61,680 bases of DNA from a virus. The notes below the pieces were generated by a model, which was not told the DNA's origin, made no database searches, and was given only the letters and a program-made list of their open reading frames with translations. The position numbers and the translations under genes are program-made. The stretch lies in IMG/VR virus record IMGVR_UViG_3300036830_000246, positions 1-61,680 of that record, one strand, 5' to 3'. Of the stretch, positions 24,937 to 34,300 are shown in pieces (positions within the stretch are counted from its first letter, which is position 1; each line of letters begins with the position of its first letter).

Positions 24937-25497
24937 ATGCGGAATTTCCATCAGATTGCGGGCGGCGTTGACGTCATGCCCCTCACGCACGCGCTGCGGC
25001 GCAACGAGCAGCTGTGGAACGCTCATGCGTTCCGCACGACCTTCACGAACACCCCGCATTCCGAAGTCGACGACATCTGGCTCCGCTATGCGGAAGTGCG
25101 CGAAGGCGACACGAACGACGAGATTGCGAACACGGAAAGCTGCGTTTGGCACAGCGCGATCCATGCGCTTCCGCAAGCCAAGCCCATCATTCTCAGCCTC
25201 ATGCACAGGCTGGAGGCCTACGAGCTTTGCCGCGCGCTCATCACGCGGCTCGCGCCCGGCGGCCACATTTATCCCCATGCGGACGTTGGCGGCGCCTACG
25301 TCCACATGAAGGACATCGGCCGCTATCACGTTGTCCTCCAGGGTTTGCCGGGCTGCAATTTCCGCTGTGGGGAAGAGATCGTGCAGATGCAGACGGGCGA
25401 AATTTGGTGGTTCAACGCCCACCTGGAGCATGAGGTCGTGAACAATTCCGAAGACGACCGTATCCATCTCCTCGTCGACGTCAGGACGATGCCATGA
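24937..25497 (+). CDS. Aspartyl/asparaginyl beta-hydroxylase-like dioxygenase
   Basis: 186 residues. Iron and 2-oxoglutarate ligands are in place: GGHIYPHADVG gives His114-x-Asp116, AHLEHEVVNN gives the distal His165, and DDRIHLLVDV gives the 2-oxoglutarate Arg175. Such small AspH-like proteins occur in tail modules of phages. Substrate is unknown; a virion protein side chain is the obvious candidate given the position. The GC-rich leader lies directly upstream. Overlaps the next gene (ATGA). Confidence 0.82.
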   Translation: MRNFHQIAGGVDVMPLTHALRRNEQLWNAHAFRTTFTNTPHSEVDDIWLRYAEVREGDTNDEIANTESCVWHSAIHALPQAKPIILSLMHRLEAYELCRALITRLAPGGHIYPHADVGGAYVHMKDIGRYHVVLQGLPGCNFRCGEEIVQMQTGEIWWFNAHLEHEVVNNSEDDRIHLLVDVRTMP

Positions 25498-25952
25498 TCA
25501 CGGCAGGGATCGAGAAATTTTCCGACGTCATTGAGGCGATCCGCCCGCTCTTCCCGGCCCATTGGGAGGAAGTCGGGATCTTCAAGGACAGAATGCCCTT
25601 GGCGCCGCGTTATGAAGTCTATCGGGCAGAAGAAGCGGCCGGCGGTCTCGTGATGCCGATCTTGCGCGTCGACGGCAAGGTCGCGGGCTATTGGCCGCAT
25701 TTCGTCGGGTTGGGTCTCCACTACGGCCAGACCCTGACCGCAACGATGGATATCCTCTATGTCGATCCCGCGCATCGCGGGAACGGCGGGGCGATGATGC
25801 TGGGAAAGTGTACCGCTGCGGAGCTCAAGCGGCGCGGCGTCCAGGCATGGTTCGCTGGATCGAAGAACCACAAACAGATCGAAGGCTTCCTGATGATGCT
25901 CGGTTTCGAGCCGGTCGAGACGCGCTTCGCGCGATGGATAGGAGACTCCTAA
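25494..25952 (+). CDS. GNAT-family acetyltransferase
   Basis: 152 residues with the GNAT core: TATMDILYVDPAHRGNGGAM (strand plus acetyl-CoA loop R/Q-x-x-G-x-G/A) and a C-terminal GFEPVETRFAR. Small GNAT genes are frequent in podovirus tail modules next to fibre genes. The acceptor is unknown. Coupled to the hydroxylase-like gene by ATGA overlap, suggesting joint modification of a target. Confidence 0.8.
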   Translation: MITAGIEKFSDVIEAIRPLFPAHWEEVGIFKDRMPLAPRYEVYRAEEAAGGLVMPILRVDGKVAGYWPHFVGLGLHYGQTLTATMDILYVDPAHRGNGGAMMLGKCTAAELKRRGVQAWFAGSKNHKQIEGFLMMLGFEPVETRFARWIGDS

Positions 25953-26830
25953 TGGTAGCGATGATTGCCGCCGGCGTGGGTGCTGCCGCTTCCATCGGGG
26001 GCTCGATGATTAGTTCGGGCGCGTCCAAGAGCGCCGCGAACGATGCCACGGCCGCGCAGATGAACATGTACAACCAGACGCGCTCGGACCTCCAGCCGTT
26101 CATGCAAGGCGGCCAGAACGCCTTCTCGGCCCTTGGCAACCTGATGGGAATGGGCGGCCCGCAGGCCTCGCAGAACATGCTTGCGGGCTTGCAGAACTAT
26201 CCGGGTTATCAGTTCGCCCTCCAGCAGGGCCAACAGGGCCTTGATCGAAGCGCTGCATCGCGCGGGCTTTTGCTCTCCGGCGGCCAGCTCAAGGATTCGA
26301 TGAACTACAACCAAGGCATGGCGGATCAGCTGTTCGGCACCTATTTCAACCAGCTGAATTCGCTCGCGAGCACGGGCGAGAACGCCGCCGCGCAGACGGG
26401 CAATGCCGGCACGTCGGCCGCGAACGGCATGGCGGCTTCGATGCAGAACGCGGGCAATGCCCAGGCGGGCGGCATCATGGGGGCGACGAACGCAATCGCG
26501 GGCCAGAACGGCCTCATTTCGAGCGCCCTTTCCGCCTATCAGATGAACAACAGTGCGGATCCCCTTGCCCCCGTGACGGTAACGCCGGACGTGTACGGGC
26601 AATATTCGGACCGTCGCCTCAAGAAGAACGTGCGGCGCGTCGGCAAACTCGATTCCGGGTTGCCCGTCTACAGCTTCGAATATCGCGGCTCGCGCATTCC
26701 GCAGATCGGCGTGATGGCGGACGAGGTCGAGCGTGTCGCACCACATCTCGTCACCCGCGACAGCAAGGGTTATCGGAAGGTCAATTACGCGGGCGTCTCC
26801 CGGCTCCCGCCTTTCAAGGAGGCCGCGTAA
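25952..26830 (+). CDS. Ejection-type virion protein with C-terminal S74 chaperone-like domain
   Basis: 292 residues. N-terminal hydrophobic Gly/Ala segment (MIAAGVGAAASIGGSMISS), then a Gln/Asn/Ala/Gly-rich helical body. The C-terminal 70 residues (SDRRLKKNVRRVGKL, VYSFEYRG, QIGVMADEVERVAPHLV) form an intramolecular chaperone of endosialidase type (peptidase S74). That domain is usually on fibres and self-cleaves after trimerisation. Position before the ejection genes suggests an injected protein. Confidence 0.78.
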   Translation: MVAMIAAGVGAAASIGGSMISSGASKSAANDATAAQMNMYNQTRSDLQPFMQGGQNAFSALGNLMGMGGPQASQNMLAGLQNYPGYQFALQQGQQGLDRSAASRGLLLSGGQLKDSMNYNQGMADQLFGTYFNQLNSLASTGENAAAQTGNAGTSAANGMAASMQNAGNAQAGGIMGATNAIAGQNGLISSALSAYQMNNSADPLAPVTVTPDVYGQYSDRRLKKNVRRVGKLDSGLPVYSFEYRGSRIPQIGVMADEVERVAPHLVTRDSKGYRKVNYAGVSRLPPFKEAA

Positions 26831-27052
26831 ATGTCAGGCAAGAGAATGAAAAAGGCGCCGTTGTCGAAGCCGCGTCTTCACGCACGCAAGATGTCCGTGA
26901 TCGGCAAATCCGCCTATCCGGCCCAGCCCGGTGGTGCGGCGTTCTCGCCCGGCGCGGATGCGGGCACGCCCGCGTTCCCCCCTGCTCCTCCCATGGTGGG
27001 GGACGACACGGGCGCGGCCGGTCCCCCCCCGCCTCCGATGCCAGGGGGGTAA
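26831..27052 (+). CDS. Small Pro-rich basic protein
   Basis: 73 residues. Basic N-terminus (KRMKKAPLSKPRLHARK) and Pro/Gly-rich tail ending in a polyproline stretch. No family recognised. It starts immediately after the previous stop and lies four bases before the next gene, inside the ejection gene cluster. Confidence 0.6.
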   Translation: MSGKRMKKAPLSKPRLHARKMSVIGKSAYPAQPGGAAFSPGADAGTPAFPPAPPMVGDDTGAAGPPPPPMPGG

Positions 27053-27055
27053 GCA

Positions 27056-28327
27056 ATGGCCGGAGCAATCCCGGACTTCACGATTCAGCAGCCGAATTAC
27101 CTGAACGTCTCGCGCGATGCGATGAACTATCAGGATCAAATGGCGCTGCGCCCCGATGCGCTGGCTGCCAGACAGGCAGAACTCCAGAAGGAAAGCGCGC
27201 TTGCGCCGCTCGACGTCCAGGCGGCACAGCAGAAAAGCGCACTCGGCAACATCGACTATGCAAATCAGCTCGTCGCGCAGGCCGCGCGTGCGGCGCAAAT
27301 GGCCGATCCCGCGGACGCCCCGCAAATCTGGGACGACGCGATGCAGAAGGCCGCGGCTGCGGGCTCGCCGAACGCGCGCCAATACATCGGTCATTACCGC
27401 CCGGACCTTGCTGAAAAGGTCGTCGGCACCTTCGGCACCCAGACGCAGGGCAGCCAGCGCGGCGCCGGCGCTGCGGCCGGGGGCTCTCCCGCGACCGATC
27501 CCATGGCGGTCGATCGCGCGGTCGCGCAGATGTCGCCGGATGTGATGCAGAAAGGGATCGTGAACATGAACCGCGCGATCTCGGGCTTTAACAACATCAA
27601 GGACGAGCAATCGTGGAACGACGAGCTCGACCAGCTGCGCCAGGCCGGCATCCCGGTGGAAACCCTCCTGCCGAGCACGGAATGGAATCCCATGAACTAC
27701 GCGGCTGCGTACAAGGCCGTGCAATCCATCGCGCCTTACAGGGATGCGATCGCGCGCCGGCTCGCGATTTCGTCCACTGGTATGAACCCCGCGGCGCCGC
27801 CGCCCATGTACGAGCCGAACCAGCAATACATTGGCATCGACCCGAACACGAAGCAGCCCGTCTATCACGACGTCCACGGTGGTCCCGACACGCTGGGACA
27901 ATTCCCCGTGGGCCCGAAGCCGAGCGCTTCAACGTCGAACTTCCTCGCCAAGCAGCAAGCATGGCTGGCCGTGCATCCGAACGATGATTCCGGCGCGCTC
28001 GAATTTGCCAACGGCAAGCGCAACATGGATCCCGCGCAGATGCGTCTCGGCGCGCAGAACGCCGCTTCGCGCGAGCTCGCGAATCTCGCTTTGACGCCCG
28101 AGGGGATGAACATCGCGGACCCGCAAACGTGGGTGAAGAACCGCACGGAGGAAATCTACAACTCCATGCAATCCGCACAGGCACCCGCGCCTGCGGCCAG
28201 CCCCGCGCCTTCCCAGCTTCCCGCCCGTGCCATGCAGGCCGTGAAGGCCGCGAACGGCAAGCCCGTGCGCTTCAATAACGGCCACTCTTATGTTTGGAAG
28301 AACGGTAAAGCCGTCGCGGTGCAGTAA
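27056..28327 (+). CDS. Internal virion or ejection protein candidate
   Basis: 423 residues, mostly alpha-helical and rich in Ala, Gln and Asn (LAARQAELQKESALAPLDVQ). No enzyme motif. Size, composition and position directly before the giant polyvalent protein resemble the internal core proteins of podoviruses. TAATG overlap with the next gene. Confidence 0.65.
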   Translation: MAGAIPDFTIQQPNYLNVSRDAMNYQDQMALRPDALAARQAELQKESALAPLDVQAAQQKSALGNIDYANQLVAQAARAAQMADPADAPQIWDDAMQKAAAAGSPNARQYIGHYRPDLAEKVVGTFGTQTQGSQRGAGAAAGGSPATDPMAVDRAVAQMSPDVMQKGIVNMNRAISGFNNIKDEQSWNDELDQLRQAGIPVETLLPSTEWNPMNYAAAYKAVQSIAPYRDAIARRLAISSTGMNPAAPPPMYEPNQQYIGIDPNTKQPVYHDVHGGPDTLGQFPVGPKPSASTSNFLAKQQAWLAVHPNDDSGALEFANGKRNMDPAQMRLGAQNAASRELANLALTPEGMNIADPQTWVKNRTEEIYNSMQSAQAPAPAASPAPSQLPARAMQAVKAANGKPVRFNNGHSYVWKNGKAVAVQ

Positions 28328-31300
28328 TGTCCGGGGCGGGAACTGATCCGTGGGGCGTCGCGAGCGATACCGCACCCTCTGCGCCAGTTGACGGCTGGCT
28401 GCCGAGCGAGCAGCAAGCAAACGAAGCTATCCAGGGCATTGCGCCAGGCTCCGTCGTAACCTCGGAAGCCCGGACGGCGGAACACAATGCCGCCGTGGGT
28501 GGCGTCCCGGATTCCATGCACGTCGGCGGCCAGGCGATGGATTTCGTGCTTCCGAAGGGAATGACGGCCGATCAAGTGAAGGCGCAGCTCACCGCGCAAG
28601 GCTATCCCGTCAGTGAATTCCTCAACGAAGGCGACCACATCCATTGGGGCTGGCGCCCGAAGGGCAATGTCGGCCCCGCGCCAGCCGATCCGTGGGGCGT
28701 GCAAGGTTCGGAATCGGACCCGTGGGCGCCGGCGCAACAGGCCGCCGCGCCGGTGCAACAGAAACCCGCTCCCGTACAACCAGCCGAATCCAGCTGGGCG
28801 GACGTCCTCTCGAAACAGGTAGAGAACACGCCCGCGCGCATGAAGCAGATGATCGCGGGTCTCTTTCAGGGAATGGCGGAGACGAACCCCAGCTTGATGC
28901 CGCGTGGTGCCGCGATGATGGACACCTTCACGCCGCCCGCGCCCGAGACGAAGCAGGATGCGGCCGACCGCGCGAAAGTTTCCCAATGGGCTGCGGGCGT
29001 CTACGCGACGGCTGCCCAACAGATCAAGGAGAACTCCCCGCAGCTGAACGACGGCTCCGTGAAGGACGTGGCATCGAAGGTTCTGGCGGGCACGATCGAC
29101 ATGGTGCCGCTTCTCGCCGCCACGGCCGTGACGCGCAATCCGCTCGTTGGCGCAGCCATGATGGGTGGCCAAGCCGCTGGCGAATCGTATGGCGCCGCGC
29201 GCGCTTCTGGACGCACGCCCGATCAAGCGCGTCTCGATTCTCTCTTCACCGGCACGGTCAATGGCGCGCTCGGCTCCCTGCCGCTCGGCGTCCTGATGAA
29301 GCCCGGCCAGACTTTCCTCGGAAAGACCCTCCAGAGTGCGGGCACATTCGGCGCCGTGTCGGTGATGACCGAGGCTCTCCAGCTCGGCTACGACCGCGGC
29401 CTCGTCAATCCGAACATGACCTTGAGCGAGGCGTGGCAGCGCCTCAAGGATGCGGGCATTACGGGCACGCTCCAAGGCGCGCTCCTCGGCGGTGGCCACG
29501 CGGGACTGGAAAAGGCCATATCGGGATTGCGCGCTCAAACGGCACCGGTGGAAGCCCGTCAGGAGCCCAGCGCGGCCTCTACAGAGGCGCCAGCCGCCGC
29601 CGCGCCTCAACCCACGCCCCACCCGGACCTCGCGGCCTCGATTGGGCTCACGAGCCCCGGTGTGGCGCCGAAGGTCGATCCGTGGGCCGTTGCGCCCGAG
29701 GCACTTGTTCCCACGCCGAACCCCGAGGTCCCACCTTCCTTCCGCACGACGCCCGCCGCGATTGCGGGCGAGCACGAGCTCGAAGTCGCCCGGCTGGAGA
29801 GCGAGGGCGCGCAAGCCGCCGCCGCGAAGGCTCCGGCCCCCACGACAGAGCTCCCCCCCATCGCCTCGCGGCCGGTGGCAAAAGATGTCGCGCTCACGGC
29901 CACGGGCCGAGAAGTGCCCGTCGAGTATGCGGTCGTGGACGCGCGCCAGCTCGTTCCGAGCCAGACGCAAGAAGGTGCGCCAAACCCCGCTTATCCGCAG
30001 GAGCTCCAGCCGCGCGATCGCACGCGGGCGGCATCGCAGGCCCAGATTTCCTCGATCGCGCAGAACCTCAACCCCCGTCTCCTCGACCGTTCCCCCGTGG
30101 CAAGCGATGGCGCGCCGATCATTGCGCCCGACGGCACGGTGGAATCCGGCAATGGCCGCACGCTGGCGATCCAACGTGCCTATTCCGAAGGATTGCCGGG
30201 GGCGCAAGCGTATCGCGCGCATCTCGCCCAGCAGGGCTATCCCGTGGAAAACATGGACGCCCCCATGCTCGTGCGCGTGCGTGAAGGCACGATGACGCCG
30301 GAGGACCGGCAGGCCTTCGTCCGCGAGGCGAACAACTCCGGCCAGCTCGGCTATAGCGCGACCGAGCGCGCGACCACGGACGCGGCTGCGATTCCGGCTT
30401 CCGCCCTCGATCTCTATCGCGGCGGCGATGTCGATGCGGCGGCGAACCGGCCCTTCGTCCAGGCTTTCTTCCGCAATGCCGTGAGCCCTGGCGAACAAGC
30501 GACGATGATCGACCGCGAAGGGCGTTTGTCACAGGAAGCCGTCCGGCGGCTGAACGGCGCCCTCCTTGCCAAGGCTTACGATGCGCCGGATCTCGTCTCC
30601 GCCGTAGTGGAAAGCCCCGACACGAACATCAAGGCAATCGGGGGCGCGCTGACAGATGTCGCGGGCGACTGGTCGCAAATGCGCGCGCTGGCCCGAAACG
30701 GCGACATTCCGCCCAATCTCGACCAGACGGACAAACTCCTCGCCGCCGTCCGGCTCGTCGACCAGGCCCGCGCGGAAGGCCGCAATGTCGCGGAATACGT
30801 CGGGCAGAAGGATATGTTTACAGGCGAGGCGCTCGACCCCGACACGGAGGCGTGGTTGCGCCTCATGTTCCGCAACACGCGGGACTGGACGAATCCCGTC
30901 GGACGCGAGAAGCTCGCGACGGCCCTGCGGTTTTACGCCCAGGAGGCCCGCAAGGCGCGGGCGAGTGGCAACCTCCTGGGGCTCGAACCAACCGGGCCGA
31001 CGGATATTCTCGGCATCGCGAAGGAGCGCCAGGGTGGCGGTCAAAGGGACAATGGCGCAGCGGGCCCATCGCTTTTTGCTGGCGCGGACATTCGAGAAGG
31101 CGGCGGAGCAGGAGCCGGACCCGGCCTTGAAGCGCCAGCGCCTGGAAGAAGCACAGGCGATGAGACAGGTCGCGCTCAATCCGCCGAAGGCGCCAATCCG
31201 CCACTAAACCAAACGCTGCTCCAGCGTGAAGAGGAAAAGCCAGCGTTTTTCTCCGCCCTCACGCGCGGGGTCGAAGGCCTGAACCTCAAGCGCGCGCCGG

Positions 31301-34300
31301 CGAAAGATTGGCTGGGCGCGATCGAGAACCTGAAAAACAAAGGTGTGAAGGGCGAAGAGATCGACTGGTCCGGCGTGCGCGACTGGCTGCGCGAGCAGCC
31401 GGGAACAGTGACGAAAGAGCGAGTGGCGGATTTCCTGCGCGATCACGAAGTCCAAGTCCAGGAAGTCGAACAGGGTGCACCGCACGAGCCGCCTGCGATT
31501 GCGGAGAAACGCGACCGCTTTCAGGAACTCAGCGATAAGGATCAAGGCCAAGAAGGTCTATCGAAGGCCGAGCATGACGAAATGGACAAGCTGCAAGACG
31601 AGCTCTTCCAGCAACCCAACCCATGGCTGAAAGCCAAAGACGCCAAATACGGCGAATACACGCTGCCGGGAGGCAGGAATTACCGTGAACTCCTCCTCAC
31701 GCTACCCGAGCGCGCGCGGGAATTGCCCGAGGGCTACACCGTCAAGCCCTTCCAGAATGGCTGGGGCGTCTTTGGACCGATGGGGGAGGAAGCGTGGGCA
31801 CCGACTCGCGGCGGCGCGCTCGCAAATGCACAGCCGCGTTTGCGCATGCTCCACGGGGAGTCGCCCACCTATCGTTCCGGCCATTGGGACGAGCCCAACA
31901 TTCTCGCCCATGTGCGTTTCGACGACCGCACGGGACCGAACGGCGAGAAGATCCTCCACATGGCGGAGGTGCAGAGTGATTGGCACCAACAGGGACGGCG
32001 CCGTGGCTACCAGGAGGGCAGGCCGGTCCAAATGCCCCGCGTCTCGCCCAAGGATCTAACGATTGAGGAGGGAAGCCACGACTGGAAGGGCACCGCACCG
32101 GACGGAAAGTTCACCGCAAAGGTGGGGAAAGGCATCGTTGCCGACGAGGCCGAGGCGCGCCGCTACCTCGCGCGGTACATCAATGAGGCCAAAATCGACC
32201 CCTACAACGAAGACGTGGTGCGCAGACACCGGTACCAAGTCCCGAACGCCCCCTTAAAAACCTCGTGGCACGAGCTCGCGATGAAGCGGATGCTGCGTTA
32301 CGCGGCCGAGCACGGCTACGACAAGCTCACTTGGGACACGGGCGAAACCCAGGCCGCGCGCTACGATCTCTCGAAGCACATCGACCACATCGAGCTGCGC
32401 GACAACGAAACGGGGGGCGTGGGCAAACCGTCGATGGAAGGTGAATTCACGTCCGGCCGCGTGATCGCCTATGACCATCAGGGCCAGCAGGTGATCGACC
32501 GTCACGTCAACAGCCCGGAAGAGCTCGTAAATCTCATCGGCAAGGATGCGGCGGACAAAATTCTCAAGGTGACGCCCAAGGCGGGACGGGAAAGTGGCTT
32601 GGGCCACCGCGTTCGCGATCTTCCAAAGGCCGACCTCAAGGTCGGCGGCGAGGGGATGAAGGGCTTTTACGACAAGATCCTCCCGCAATTCCTGTCGAAA
32701 TACGCGAAGAAATGGGGCGGGAAAGCAGGGCGTGGGGAGATCGTCCCAAAATTCACCGTTCAACGCTCGCGTCCACACATCAATGGAAAGTATGAGGTTC
32801 TCCAGCCGCACGGTCTGCCGATTCTCACTAGCGAGATGCGGACTCATCTCTTCGATACCAAAGAGGCCGCAGAGGCATTTGCGCGCGAAGAGGCAAAGAA
32901 ATCAGCCACCCCGACTCATTCGGTCGACATCACGCCGGAAATGAAAAAATCCGTGATGGAGGGGCAGCCGCTTTTCCGCAAGGAAGCGAAGCCGTTCGGG
33001 CGTGCGACGAAGCCCAACGCCGCCGGCATGTCGAAGGTCGCGGACGACATCATTGGCCGCTTGCCCGCGAAACCAAGTGCGGCGGAACAGAAGGTGCTCG
33101 ATCGCGTGGCCGAGATCGCGCGCGAGATCGTCCCGCGCGCGACGACGGTCGCGGCCCACGAGCTCCGGCAGGTCGAGCCCGGCACCCAGCGGTCCATTTT
33201 GGACAAAGGCACGCGGGTCGCGGGCGCGACGGCGATGAACGGCTCACGGCGCCTCATCGCGTGGTCGCTCTCCTCCCGCGATCCCGTCGGCACGATGCGC
33301 CACGAGGCTATTCATTGGCTCAAAGCCGAGGGCTTCCTCACTCCCGGCGAATGGTCGACGCTCGAACGCGCAGCCCAGACGGGGAACTGGCTCGGCCGCC
33401 ACGGCATCACGAGGCGCTACGCGGACCTTCACCCAGAAGGCCAAATCGAGGAAGCGATCGCGGAGCAATTCGGGCAATGGCGCCGGGCATCGAGCGCGGT
33501 CCCGCACATCGTCCGGCCGATCTTCGACAAGATTTCCCGCCTGCTCGGGCGCGTGGGGGATTTCCTGCGGAAATCTTTCGGGTCGAGCGCAACGGCGGAA
33601 GACATCTTCCATCGCATCGAGGCCGGGGAAGTCGGGCGGCGCGCCGTGGCGCTTCCCAACGGCCGCTCGACCAAGCTCGAACGCGCGCAGGACGAGACCG
33701 ACATCCGGGATTTCGGAAGCCGGGTGAAAGAGGGTGCGGCAAAAGTCATGGACCTCGTGCACGACGTCCAGATGCTCGTCGCGCCGATGGCGGAAGGCGG
33801 CATGGAATCCCGTGCGGCCGCGAAGGATTTCGCCAACCTCATGCGGCTCGCGCGCTACCACGGCAATCGCATGATGGAAGGGCTGAAAAAGGACTTCGCA
33901 CCCTTCGAGCTCAAGCGCATGTGGGAAGCGGCGGACGAGGAGTCCGTCGCGCGCCAGCAGGGCAAACCAACGGAAAATGTCGGCCTATCGCGCCTTACAC
34001 CACGCGAGCGCAATGCCGTGATGGAACAGCAAGCAGATGCGCAAGCCGTATGGGAGGCCGCGAAGGCGCAAGGCATGGTGCAGGGAGAGGGCTTGCCGTC
34101 CTACGTCCCCCGCATGATGGTCGACATGGCGGAAGGCTCGGCAAAGCGGCTCGGCTCCTCGACGGACGGCGCGCGCTCGATCCCCGGCATGGGGCGGAAT
34201 GTGCGCACCTCAACGCCCCAGATGTTGCACAGGAAATACCTCACGACGGGCGAGACCGAAGGCGCGGCGTCGAAGAAGTTCGAGACCAACGCCGAAGTCG

